DNA from: Selaginella tamariscina
Lineage: Eukaryota > Streptophyta > Lycopodiopsida > Selaginellales > Selaginellaceae
Length of the DNA stretch: 64,000 nucleotides
NCBI GenBank assembly: GCA_003024785.1
Contig: PUQB01000138.1
Location: forward strand, 1 to 64,000
Direction of reading: 5' to 3'
The notes under the pieces are model-generated. The model was given only the letters and a program-made list of their open reading frames with translations. It ran no database searches and was not told the origin of the DNA. Position 1 is the stretch's first letter; the number at the start of each line of letters is the position of its first letter. Position numbers and translations under genes: made by a program. Below are positions 25,496-36,401 of the stretch, piece after piece.

Positions 25496-26297
25496 TTAAC
25501 AAGCCTCTTCATCTGTTGATAAGATTGTAGATGGCGTCCTGTACTTGTACCAGAGTGCGCACACAACATGTATTGTCAAGTTAAGTAAGCTCAGCACTGC
25601 AAGCAGCCAGTAGAATTTGTCAATACGGCCTCTGTTAATGTTATTCGATATCCATCCACTTTCGCGACCACCATCGCTTGTTAGCTTGTTAATCAACGAG
25701 ATTAAGCAGCTGCTTACAAAAAACCCAACTGAGATTGTGCTCATAAACAACCCCGTTCCCATGCTCCTCATTTCCTCCGGTGATTGGCTATAGAAAAACT
25801 CTAGCTGACCAATGTACGTAAACACCTGGTTTAACCATATAAAACATGTTACATATATAGCTAAAACACACACATTACTTACCTCACTCACACCAACAAG
25901 TGCATATTGAGGCACCAACCAGAAAATGCTGATTGGAACAGTGGCTTTGGGACGATCTAGTAACATATGAACGCGTGCAGACTCGAGTCGTTTCCTTTCC
26001 ACGAGTGCAGCCGATACCATCGCAAGGCAGGAGAAAACCATCCCCCATCCAATTCTCTGTAACATGGTAATACCTGCCCATTCTTCCTTACCATCTTCAC
26101 CACAGGGACCAGTAACTGGTCGTAAAACGTGGTTGCTATAATCACACTTAACTGTATAAAGATACCGAGTGAACCTGGTGGGAACTTGAAGTTTTTCCCT
26201 AGGTTTCTCTCCATGGTAGAGCCTTGTTCAATTGCTAGGGTTGTCATTTGTGCGAATATGGTATACACTAGTACAGAGGTAGCACCTATAGGTAATA
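25496..26297 (-). CDS. NPF (NRT1/PTR) family transporter, C-terminal half only
   Basis: A proton-coupled nitrate/peptide/hormone transporter of the major facilitator superfamily in the plasma or vacuolar membrane. The sense strand opens at 26297 inside a membrane segment (LPIGATSVLVYTIFAQMTT), then FYDQLLVPVV and MLQRIGWGMVFSCLAMVSAAL, then VPQYALVGVSE, a 57-bp intron (25826-25882), and FTYIGQLEFFYSQSPEEMRS. Further helices and the stop at 25496-25498 follow. One frame change sits at CCC 26077-26079, where four bases restore NGAGITMLQR. Homology starts exactly beside the N at 26298; the N-terminal half (roughly six helices) is absent from the window. Confidence 0.85.
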
Positions 26298-26298
26298 N
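26298..26298. other. single N at an apparent sequence join
   Basis: The only ambiguous base in the window. On its right the minus strand codes for a P-class PPR protein; on its left it codes for an NPF transporter starting mid-helix. The most economical reading is a collapsed gap or misjoin, not biological fusion. Confidence 0.7.
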
Positions 26299-27091
26299 AA
26301 CAACTGATTATGGAGTTATATGTACGTGTATTGGGCATGCCTCCTTCACACATGAAGAACATTAAGAGTCTCTCCATGCTTTTGAACTTGCCTGCTTTCC
26401 CATATGCACTTGTTAACATGTTGAAGCTCATGGTTACCAGCTTGCTTGAGATCTGCTCGTGTTGCAGGACTTGACAAAATAGATGTTCTCCGTCTTCCCA
26501 GTGACCACACTCTATGTATGCTGAAAGAAGCATATTATACGTGGGATGTTCGGCTTGCTGAAGTTCAGGGTGTTTACTAGCATGCGCTTTTGCTTCTTAT
26601 GTGCGTTCCTGGTTATACGGGCTTGAACAGTCTGTCACCACGAACGTTTATCATTGTGTGTGTGTGTGTGTGTGTGGTAGTTCAAATATACATATAATCA
26701 ATTCTTTAGTTAGCTATATAGTAAGATGATTTACCTCTAAGTCTGTGGAGCATCTTATGCTGCTACCGAGTGATGTACTTCCCCTGAATACTTACAGATA
26801 AAATACTATAGTGCATGTGTGTGTGTGTGTGTGTTCACTTCATATGCTTCGAGATATATGCGCGCACACACACACATACACATTATGGACAAAGTAACGA
26901 TGCTTGGATTAAGATCGAAGAGAGGATACATAAATGCTTACTGAAGAAACGAAGGCATGAATTCAATTGGGTTGTTTCGTTTCTCGATTGAATGGGGGAG
27001 GCTGGAGAAGAATCTGCTCTGTCTCAATTGGGTCCGAAGTCAAGAGCTAATCAATCACAAAACCCATGAGGAAAGAAAAACCCAGAAAGAG

Positions 27092-27130
<39 letters not shown>

Positions 27131-27244
27131 TACCGGGTCACGGAGAGTGGGCTTGCTATCGTCTTCGACAATCCTGAAGGGAGGCTTGCTAACCTGGGGC
27201 GCCCATAGCTTGGTAGTGGTAGTAGCAGGCGCCTGGGTCTCCAT
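26299..27244 (-). CDS. P-class pentatricopeptide repeat protein, N-terminal part only
   Basis: Exon 1 (27134-27244, 37 codons) starts at METQAPAT and ends KPTLRDP at a GT donor beside a (CT)n tract. Exon 2 (about 26945-27043) gives SDPIETEQILLQPPPF. A later exon (about 26299-26590) encodes PPR helices (HPTYNMLLSAYIECGHWEDG; MSFNMLTSAYGKAGKFKSME; PNTRTYNSIIS). The spacing of about 35 residues and T-Y-N at the motif start mark P-class repeats, which usually stabilise or process organellar RNA. It stops abruptly at the N. A frame problem near the CAACCCAATTG of exon 2 suggests another short C run. No obvious organellar presequence is present. That exon 1 belongs to the same gene is inferred. Confidence 0.6.
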
Positions 27245-27689
27245 GGAAATTGACCTCACAAGCTCTTAGTAAACTTCAATTAATCTCTCTCCATATGTGT
27301 GTGTGTGTGTGTGTGGAGAAAAAGAATAATACAATTCCAGTTCCTAGCGTACTGCCAACTGGCACATTATTACGTACACGTCAGCATTGAGCCACATCAG
27401 CCATTACGCATACGTGGCAGAAAGAGTATTCTAAAGGATATTCTAGCCACGTGTGTGGAAAGGTGTGGCTTTTCACGTCTCTTCTCATTTCTCGTGTGCA
27501 GGAAAAACCCATAGCGGAAGTAACGGATGTTCTGAGGTATGATCAGCTAACCTAAGTTTATCTTTCACTGTTACAGGTTCTGGTGAACCAATCGATGGCT
27601 GTGATCAAATCAGAATATATTCGTAATGGACGGTTGAGATTTCAGATAGCTTAAGGTATATTCTGATCAAGTGCAGAATACTTGCAGCA

Positions 27690-30375
27690 ATGGGTAAGCT
27701 TAACATAGTTTAATCTGAAGGATATTCCAAGAATATTATCAAACTAAAATGTTTTCCAAGCAGCAGGAGCAAATGACAATGACCTAAGCGACATACTCGA
27801 CGGTAATCAGTATTTAGATTTAAATAAGGACATTCTTACTAACTCAAATGTTTTACAAGCAGCAAATCAAATGACCAAAGCGACTTTTACTGGGATAATC
27901 TGTATTCAGATATACGTAAGGACATTCTTACTAATAACATATCGTTTGATGCATACACACACGTTTATGTGTTATATATATATATATATATCATTTGTGT
28001 TAAGAAAGATTAGAATTAAAACATTGATTTAAAATTATATTAAGAACATTATATTTCTATACTTATTTCTATAAATTTGATAAAATTACAGTTTCACAAC
28101 CGTTGGATCCAGTCCTGCTGCAAGATCCTCTAAGCTCGCAGCCACCGCAAGATCCTAATGTGTTGCCAGTGCAATCTCTATCGCTCCAGCAAGACACATT
28201 GGTCCCTCAACATACAAGGTTTGAATTTCGAGTTATAACAGCCGTTGGATATAGAAACCCTAAAACTTTGTGAACTTCCAGCTCTGAAGATCTGCAGCGA
28301 CAACGAGGCAAGTTGAAGTCATGCATGTTTTCATGTTTACCAATCTATACACGTACCAATACAAGTGTATGACAAAGTTTTGACCTAATTGAAAGGTGCT
28401 TTGGAAATGCAAGTATAGTTTTGGTTATAGTTGTCGAGCATTAAAATCCTGCTGAATGTGACTATTGTTCTCTCTGTAGAACAAGAGAACACTATACCCT
28501 CCACCTCGTCGTGTGCACCTATCACTTCTTGCTTTGGAGGCGGACAAACACAACAACGAGCGGACCAAGAGGAGCAAGAACGACAACAACGACGAGCGGA
28601 CCGAGAGAGGGAAGAAAAAACAACGAGCGGAGTTAGAGAGGCAACGCATGATTGAAAGGAGAAGAAGTCGAGAGGCCGTTAGCAACCTCCTTGGAGGCAG
28701 CTTGCGCTCAAGTATGATCTTTCTTAAGTATTTCAAGATATATGTACAAGTTATTTATCGATCTTTCATTCTTAAGCCGGACGGCGGCGACTGAGGGAAG
28801 ATCCATCGGCCCAAACACAGCAACCAACAAGCTTGTCACAGGGAGAGCCTTCTTCCCTCCACATGTTCGCCAAAGAATTTCCTCACCACCACAGGCGGCA
28901 ATAAAACCTTCACAAGGATCATCACAAGGAAGTACTCCGTCGCAGCCTGCGCAACAACAAAAATGGGGCTCCTCAACCAATCGTTGTTACGCCGCAAGCT
29001 GCCAAACCAGCCAGTAACGCCTGCACAACAGCAAAATGCGTCTCCTCCAACCATGGTCGCAACCGTCAAGCTCAACTATCCAGCAGTGACGCCTGCACAA
29101 CTGCAATTGTATCTCCTCAACTATGGCCGCAACTGCCAAGCACGTCAAAACAGCCAGTAGCGCCTGCACAACTGCAAATTGTATCTCCTCAGCTGCCAAG
29201 CACCAAAACCAGCCAGTAGCGCCTGCACAACTGCAAAATGTGGTTCGACAACCAGTCGCTTTCGGTCGCCAAGCCAATGTCTACACAAAACAAAGTGTGG
29301 CTCCTCAACCAGTCGCTGTTCAGTCGCCACTGTCAAGCACGACAAACCATCTGGTAATGCCTGCACAACAGCAAAGTGTGGCTCCTCAACCAGTCGCTGT
29401 TCAGTCGCCACGTCAAGCACGACAAACCATCTGGTAATGCCTGCACAACAGCAAAGTGTGGCTCCTCAAACAGTCGCTGTTCAGTCGCTGGTAATGCCTG
29501 CACAACAGCAAAGTGTGGCTCCTCGACCAGTCGCTGTCGGGTTGCAACTTCGAAGCACGACAAACCAGCCAGTAATGCTTGCACAGCAGCAAAATGTGGC
29601 TTATCAACCAGTCGCTGCTGGGTTGCAACTTCCAAGCACGAGCAGCCAGCCAGTGCTAATGCCTATACCACAGCAAAATGTGGCTCCCAGCCTCAACCAG
29701 TCGCCGTTGGGTTGCAACTTCCAAGTGCACAACAGGGAGCCCAACAACAAAATGCGAGTGCAACTGGACTTAATGAAGCAATTTCAAGAGCTTTAACTTC
29801 AAGGGTTTCACCTGCCCCAGGAAACTCAGCAGTGCAACCTGGAGGAGTTTTGCCACAGGCCATGCAAGCACCTCAACCGCAGCAGCAGCCTCCCGCGACC
29901 AGGAGTACCAGACTATGTGCCTCTTCCTCCTCGGGTAGTTGTTCCCAATCGTAAGGAGCTTCCTCCACCAACATCTACTGTTGTTCCGGATGATCCACCA
30001 GAAGTGGCACGGCTGAAGGCCGAAGTCCAACAAGAAACACCATTATTTTCTGCAACTTGCATTTCAACAGATGCAGTTACCAGTGTGTTGGACAGCGTCT
30101 CAGGCATGCCGAATACAAGAAGATTAGTGAATTTTGTGGCGCTGCACCACCGACCCCGAGGACAGCAGATCAGGAACAGGCAGAGCACGTGCGCTTCTTA
30201 CGGATCTTCTACGAGCAATGTCCGCCCAGAAGTTTACAGAACACTCTTACAGATTGTTGCCAGTCAAATGAGATCGAGGCAAGAAATCCGGAAAATCCAG
30301 GCAAAGATAGACAACTACCAGCGAACATTTGATAGGTTTGGCTACTTGCCACCGGATATACAAGCATTACTATAG
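27690..30375 (+). CDS. unrecognised Gln/Pro-rich protein, family copy A
   Basis: Not a family I recognise. The start is a four-base coding exon (ATGG at 27690) followed by exon 27767-27802 (ANDNDLSDILD). An exon from 28092 reads QPLDPVLLQDP...QSLSLQQD. An exon from about 28480 reads TIPSTSSCAPITSCFGGG and then a highly charged Arg/Glu/Gln segment (RQRMIERRRSREAV). An exon from about 28779 opens a long Gln/Pro repeat region. In the repeats, units of roughly 60-80 bp encode variants of MPAQQQSVAPQPVAVQ (29140-29760). The C-terminus has CVGQRLRHAEYKKISEFC, then IQAKIDNYQRTFDRFGYLPP and a stop at 30373-30375. Several one-base frame changes occur, for example CCC 28855-28857 and an A run near 28615. 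Copies B and C share layout and motifs. Confidence 0.55.
29140..29750 (+). repeat. coding tandem repeat in copy A (Gln/Pro-rich units)
   Basis: Repeated blocks centred on CCTGCACAACAGCAAA and GTGGCTCCTCAACCAGTCGC recur about eight times with variable linkers (CACGACAAACCA...). Unit length varies from about 48 to 84 bp. One frame gives PAQQQ-VAPQPVAV; the other frames stay open by periodicity, producing long shadow ORFs on both strands. Confidence 0.8.
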
Positions 30376-31458
30376 TACCTTTCTAACATATTCCTTGAAT
30401 ATGTTTTTTCACAGTTCTAAATTTTTAATGTTTATCAACTTTAAGTGTATTCAGTATTATATGATTTTTTTTTTCTATGTTTAATTTTTATATTATATTA
30501 TTAATTAATATTTATATATACAGTAACACACATTACACATTATGCACTTTTAAATATATTTCCATTTGAATATTATATTACTAACTTTAAAATAAAAACT
30601 TAAAAATTTACAGTGGCATTTTTTATTTTCAAATATAAATCCCATTAACTTATAAATAATTAAAATTTATACTTTACATTTCAAACTTGAAATTATCATA
30701 TTGTCACAACAAGTGTCGATTTAATTCATTCCATAACAAATGGATTAATCTATTTGTATTTATCAACATCATTTTTTATTTATTTGTTTGTATATATATA
30801 TATAATATATAACTTAAATTTTATATTAATGATATTTGAAAATATCACAATTTATATAAATTTATCAAAATATATAAATATTTATTTTTAAACCTTATAA
30901 AAACATTAACTTATACGCTGCAGTGTATACACAACTGAAGATACCAATTGAATATACTTATGGATAAACTAGATGCAAAAGAATATTCTAAATGATATTC
31001 TAGCCACGTACGTGGAAAGGTGTGCCTTTAAAAAACCGTAGCTTATCTTTCACAGTTACATATCTGAAGATTCTGGTAACCGAAATCAACGGCTGTTTCA
31101 TTCACAGTTACAGATCTGAAGATTCTGGTAACAAAATCAACGGCTGTTTCATTCACAGTTACAGACCTGAAGATTCTGGGAACCATTCAATGGCTGTGAT
31201 TAACTCGTGAATATACTTTAAAATATTCTCTATATCGACGGTTGAGATGTTCCAGAACGTTTTTTTTCATTTCATTTCATTTCATTTCACAGTTACAAGA
31301 TTCTGGGAACCATTCAATGGCTGTGATTAACTCGTGAATATACTTTAAAATATTCGCTATATCGACGGTTGAGATGTTCCAGAACGTTTAAGGTGTATTC
31401 TGCACATTCTCTCTCCATACTTAACATTGTTTATCGGCAGACTATTTACTCTGCAGCA
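30376..31458. other. spacer and promoter region between family copies A and B
   Basis: AT-rich to about 30960. From 30979 it holds the upstream motif shared by the family (GAATATTCT, GATATTCTAGCCACGT, GTGGAAAGGTG) and then tandem repeats at 31047-31390 leading to the start of copy B. No other gene is seen. Confidence 0.6.
31047..31390. repeat. nested tandem repeats in the copy B leader
   Basis: A 52-bp unit (TCACAGTTACAGATCTGAAG, ATTCTGGTAAC, CAACGGCTG) occurs three times from 31047 to about 31200. A larger block, about 31153-31258, is repeated almost exactly at about 31286-31388 (CCATTCAATGGCTGTGATTA; ATATCGACGGTTGAGATG). A (TTTCA)5 tract lies between them. Copy A has a single diverged unit at about 27565-27640. 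Confidence 0.85.
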
Positions 31459-33236
31459 ATGGGTAAAAAATTAATGAAAATTTAACTATAAGGATAATCC
31501 AAGAATATTTGCTTTAAATCAAATTAAAATGTACAGGAGCAAATGACAATGATCCAAGCGACATAGACTGGGACGGTAATCAAAATGATTATTCTTACTA
31601 ATAACATATCCTTTGAAGCATACACACACATTATGCTTGTTATACATATTATATTTGTGTTTTCGAATAATTACAATTAAAAACAGTGAAAATCTAAATT
31701 TTAAAGATATGGATTTAAAATAAATTCAACCTTATAGAGATTATTAAGAACTATATTTCTATTCTTAAATATGTAATAAATATATTTCTATAAATTTGAT
31801 AAAATATCAATATCTATGCACACTCGTACAGCATGGCTTTCACAACCATTGGATCCAATCCTGCTGCAAGATCATCTAACCCGCAGCCACCGCAAGATTC
31901 TAATGTGTTTCCAGTGCAATCTCTATCGCTCCAGCAAGATGCGCAGAACACATTGTTCCCTCAATATACAAGGTTTGAATTTCGTGTTATAACAGCCGTT
32001 GGATATAGAAACCCTAAACTTTTAAACTTCCAGATCTGCCGAAGTGTGCAGCGACAACGAGGCAAGTTGAATCATCTGTTGTTCACGTATATACACCATT
32101 TAAAAACAGTACTATACACGTACCAATCAAGTGTATGACAAAGTTTTGACCTAATTGAAAGGTGCTATGGGAACTGCAAGTATAGTTTTGGTTATAGTTG
32201 TCTATACTTTGCGCACTAAAATTCTGCTGAATGTGACTATTTTCTCTTTGTGTAGAACAAGAGAACACTATGCCTTCCGCCTCGTCGTGTACACCTATCT
32301 CTTCTTGCTTTAGAGGCGGACAAACAGGAAGCAGGAACAACAACGAGAGGACAAGAGGAGCAAGAACGACGACAACGACGAGCGAACCGAGAGATGGAAG
32401 AAAACACAAGCGGAGCGAGAGAGGCAACGCATGATTGAAAAGAGAAAAATCGAGAGGCCGTTGACAACCTCCTTGGAAGTAGCTTGCGCCCAAGTATGAT
32501 CTTTCTTAAGATATGTAAAAGTTATTTATTGATCTTTCATTCTAAGCCGGACGGCGGCGACCAAGGGAAGATCCACAACTAATAACTGGACGGCAGCCGG
32601 TCCAAACACAGCAACCAACAAGCTTGTCACAGGGAGATCCTTCTTCGCCTCCACATGTTCGCCAAAGAGTTTCCTCACCACCAAAACCACAGGTGGCTCA
32701 AGGATCGTCACAAGGAACTTCATCAGGTGCTCAGTCGCAGCCTGCCAACAACAAAATGTGGCTCCTCAACCAATCGTTGTTAGGCCGCAACTGCCAAACC
32801 AGCACAAAATGTGTCTCCTCAACCACGGTCGCAACTGCAACACGACAGCCAGTAATGCCTGCAGTCGCTGTTCGATCGCAACTTCCAAGCGCACCACAGG
32901 GAGCCCAACCACAAGATGCGAGTAAAACTAAACTTGGCGAAACAATTTCAAGAGCTTTAAGGATGGCAACAACTCTGCAGTGCAACTAGGAGGAGTTTTG
33001 CCACAACCTCAACCAGCAGCAACCTCCAGTAGTGCAACCAGCGGTACCAGCCTATGTGCCTCCTCCTCCTTGTACCTGCTCGTGGGGAGCCTCTTCCACC
33101 AGAAGTGCAACAGCTGATAAACAATGTCTAAGAGTAGAGCAAGTGCGCTCCTTAAACAACTTCTATAGAGATTGTTGTGAGTCAAATGAGATTGAGGCAA
33201 GATATCAAGAAACTCCATATCATCGATGGACTCTAA
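31459..33236 (+). CDS. unrecognised family copy B (shortened)
   Basis: A paralogue of copy A in the same orientation. It has a four-base first coding exon (ATGG at 31459), then ANDNDPSDIDWD, then the QSLSLQQDAQNT exon (about 31833-31974), a short exon ICRSVQRQR, and PSASSCTPISSCFRGG from about 32258. The basic segment (ERQRMIEKRK) and the exon beginning after CATTCTAAG near 32548 (PTSLSQGDPSSPPHVRQRVS) follow, with only a short Gln/Pro region ending ETISRAL near 32960. The C-terminal helix is truncated: VVSQMRLRQDIKKLHIIDGL then TAA at 33234-33236, lacking the IDNY-FGY motif. An A run near 32450 is one base short for the conserved frame. It may be a decaying copy. Confidence 0.5.
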
Positions 33237-33715
33237 ACTTAGAGTCAAAGTTTATATTAAACTGTTATTTTTCTTAAACAAATTTATAAAAAAATAATAA
33301 TAAAAAAAAAAACACTACACACTAAATAAAGTAAATTGGTTATTAAGAAATGCACTAGCTATTTTTAAATTATATTAAAATTAATTAATTTATTTAATAT
33401 CTTAATAATAACATTAATCTTAAATAATCTTGTGGCTTTTAAATAGAAATATAATCATGCTTGTGTGTGTATATATATATATATTATCCAAAGAATATTC
33501 TATGGATAAACCTGTGGAAAGGTGCCACGTGTGCATATCCCTTCGCATTTCATTACGAGGGGAGGGGACTTGCAGGTATGAAAATCTTTACTTGTTATAT
33601 ACTTATATAATCTAGTATCTTTTCCAGTATATTCCTTGTACGGAATGTGTTCAGCTCTATAGGTGCATGAGCTTCTTTGCACTCTTCAAGTGTGCTTGCA
33701 GCTTTATACCATCCA
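33237..33715. other. spacer between family copies B and C
   Basis: AT-rich, then the family's upstream motif again at about 33491-33535 (AGAATATTCTATGGAT, TGTGGAAAGGTGCCACGTG). No gene is supported. Confidence 0.5.
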
Positions 33716-35923
33716 ATGGGTACGTATGCTTATTTAAAATAAAAATAAAATAAATAATAAATAATAAATAAATAACTGTTTTCAGGCGACAACAATGGGG
33801 ACGAAGAAGCTTATGATTATACAGGTAATCAAAGTTTTATGTTTATAATAATGTGATGTCATTTGAATATTCTGAAAGAATATACTCAATATAATATATA
33901 ATATACAAAAACTTACATAAATCTATTTATCTATTTGCAGAAAGGGATGAAGAAGATGAAGAAGATGGGTAAAGTATTAATGTGCCTTACTAGTTAAAAG
34001 ATTGTGCTTTAAACTAAAAAAAATAAATATTTAATAATCATTTTTCAATATAAATTTTAATAGCATATTCTCAAATATTCTTACATTCACAAAAATTTTA
34101 TATAAATATATATAATATAACATATTAACTTATTCTCTTACAAGTTAGATTGTCATATTCTATTTTTAATCTAAATAATATTTTAAAAATAATAATTTAT
34201 ATAAAAATACAATAAGAATAATTACTTTATTTACTCTATAAGGGAAAATAAATAATGTGTCTGAACACGTGAAAACACGTGAATGTTTGTACTATAAAAG
34301 CCTAACACTAGGCGTTTTAGGGCGCAAAAACCAAGCGCGCAAGTAGAGCGAACGCCACAACAAGGTTAGCAAGCAGATCACGTATGTGTGTAATGCGTGC
34401 GTGCGTGCGTGTGTTGTGTGTGTGTGTTTGGATTATTTTTAAATGAAGATTTCTGAATACTGCAGAAGTCTGTGCTTATATGCCTTCTACTTCTTCGTGT
34501 ATTCCAACCACTGGTGGTATTACCGCTTGCTTTACTGGTGCCACCGCAGCAAAGAAAGACACGTCAATCCAGGAGGCAAAGAGAAGAGCCCGCAATAAGA
34601 CTTCAAAGATGAGCTCTTCCAACACTGCAAGTATGTTCTTTTTAATTTCTTATATACATATATATATAAGCGATCTCTGGTTTTTTAAAGGCCGACAACA
34701 AGGAATCGTCGTACAACCTCTACAGGCACTACCGTCAGATCTGCGAGCAGCACTACCGAGCTTGACGAGCCAAGCATCGGAGAACCATATAATTCCGCTA
34801 CTTCCAGACACACACATCCGCGAACTTAGCATATACGAGTACCGTAGAATCCTCACGCCAGAATATATAAGACAACTCGCCGAGGCCAATAATAGAGATC
34901 CGGAAACACTTAGACGAGATTTGATCCATGTATAGAAGAGGACTAGGGCACCCTATAAGAGATGAGCAACATGTAGCCTCACAAGCGGAAGGGAGCTCGA
35001 TACAACCGCTTGTAGCATTTGTGCAAGAAACAGCTGCAGGGAGCTCAACACAGGCGCCTGTAACACATGTGCAACAGGCAGCCTCAGGGAACTTGATACA
35101 GCTGCCTGTAATGCAGCAGATGCACACTCCAGATTTTGTCATTCCCAGCCAGAATCAGTTTTCTCTAAAGAGGCACAACTCGATGCAGCTAGGCATGCAG
35201 GAGATTTCTAGAAAGGCTCAAGAAGGCAGAACATGCTATGGAAGCTCTTGACGCGCTCAAAACGAGAGCTACCAGGCGGCTCTGCGGGCTGTGGAGGCAC
35301 AGAAGGCAGATGAACAGCAGGCTCAGGCGGAGGCTATGCAACGGACAGCTCAGCGGGCTTTGGCTGCACAGAAGGCTATGTCGGATTGGCAACTTGCTCA
35401 GGCAGCTGTTATACAGGCTTGCAGAGATTGCAGTGCGGCAAGCAATTGGGCTCAAGCAACGACGCAGCTAGCAAACGCCCTGCATCACTCGATCACCACC
35501 CAAGTGCTTGGCACAGGTACCGTGCAGCCAACACAAGCTCTTGCAGTGCCTCGCAGATCTACGCCAGTTCCACCGGAAGTGCAAGCGCTTATAGATACAC
35601 ATATCCCGAGTGGTAAACTTCCCGACTGTGGTATTCATTGCCGTGGCGCGTGCGATCACGAGTGCACGGGGCGCCGACTGAGGGGAACCGAATTCAATAG
35701 ATTTTTTGAGATTTGCCATCGGAGAAAGCTACAAATGCGACAGACATATGCAAACTATGTGGAACAAGATGGAATGACTCCCGCTCAAGCCTACGAGCAA
35801 ATCTTAATGCTCATCAGAGACAAATCATCAAAGGCTCAGCGCAAAATCCTGCAAGTGAAGATAGACAACTACGAGGAGGCGTATCGTCTGTTTGGCTACT
35901 ACCCACCATGGCCAAGACGATGA
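33716..35923 (+). CDS. unrecognised Ala/Gln-rich coiled-coil protein, family copy C
   Basis: Same architecture as copies A and B but diverged. ATGG at 33716, exon DNNGDEEAYDYT, exon ERDEEDEEDG (about 33941-33968), then the family signature PSTSSCIPTTGGITACF at about 34480. A final large exon begins after TTTTTTAAAG near 34691. It reads GRQQGIVVQPLQALPSDLRA, then a long Ala/Gln/Glu heptad-like coiled coil (about 35165-35440; ERLKKAEHAMEALDAL, AEAMQRTAQRALAAQ). The C-terminus has a Cys/His cluster (CGIHCRGACDHEC), EFNRFFEICHRRKLQMRQ and ILQVKIDNYEEAYRLFGYYP, with a stop at 35921-35923. One-base frame changes near 34930, 35200 and 35253 (AAAA, where five give LKNESYQAAL) suggest base-call errors. 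Function unknown; no domain recognised. Confidence 0.55.
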
Positions 35924-36296
35924 TCAACTGCTTCCCACAAATTTTGTACTTCATCTACGTTTAAATATATATGAAGTTAATATATACACTCGTATAAATG
36001 ATATATACATATATTATTATAATTGATTCTTAATATCATTTGTTTACCTTAATAAATATGATGTGTCTAAATAAATATGTCAATTAAATTTATAGTTTAT
36101 AAAAATAAAATCACAATAAAATCTTTCATTATTATTTATTATTATTATTACTATATTATATTATGTTTATGCCAAGATATATGCTATATTACCACTGCAT
36201 ATATTAACACACACACACACACACACATATATACATGCAATCGTAACATAGCATATATATTATTGCACATAGTGATATATGTGATTCCTATGCTTG
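35924..36296. other. spacer upstream of the coiled-coil gene
   Basis: AT-rich with ATT trinucleotide and AC/AT tracts (36128-36155, 36209-36235). No gene seen. Confidence 0.5.
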
Positions 36297-36317
36297 ATTC
36301 CCGCCATAATTTGGCGC
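36297..36317 (+). promoter_or_regulatory. paired E2F-like sites
   Basis: ATTCCCGC (36297-36304) and TTTGGCGC (36310-36317) both fit the E2F consensus WTTSSCSS and lie about 85-105 bp before the first ATG of the coiled-coil gene. Paired E2F sites are typical of S-phase genes in plants. Functional use is inferred. Confidence 0.45.
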
Positions 36318-36401
36318 AAAGCTTCAAAAGTTTAATTAACATGTAAACGAGTTACTAATCAGGGTTAGGGTTCTTCGAAAGCAGGAGGAGCGCCATCAGG
36401 G

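Noticed and set aside
26228-26580. Biological fusion of PPR and NPF proteins
   Set aside because: The junction coincides with the only N, and both partners are cut mid-domain.
28600-28690. bZIP or bHLH transcription-factor domain in family copy A (RQRMIERRRSREAV)
   Set aside because: No following leucine heptads or helix-loop-helix pattern; charge alone is not enough.
29145-29635. Long minus-strand ORFs over the copy A repeat region
   Set aside because: They arise because the repeat keeps several frames open. Splice sites, homologous exons and the C-terminal motif all support the plus strand.
29300-29650. CRISPR-like regularly spaced repeats
   Set aside because: Units are coding, variable in length and degenerate, in a plant nuclear gene. 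There are no constant repeats or unique spacers.
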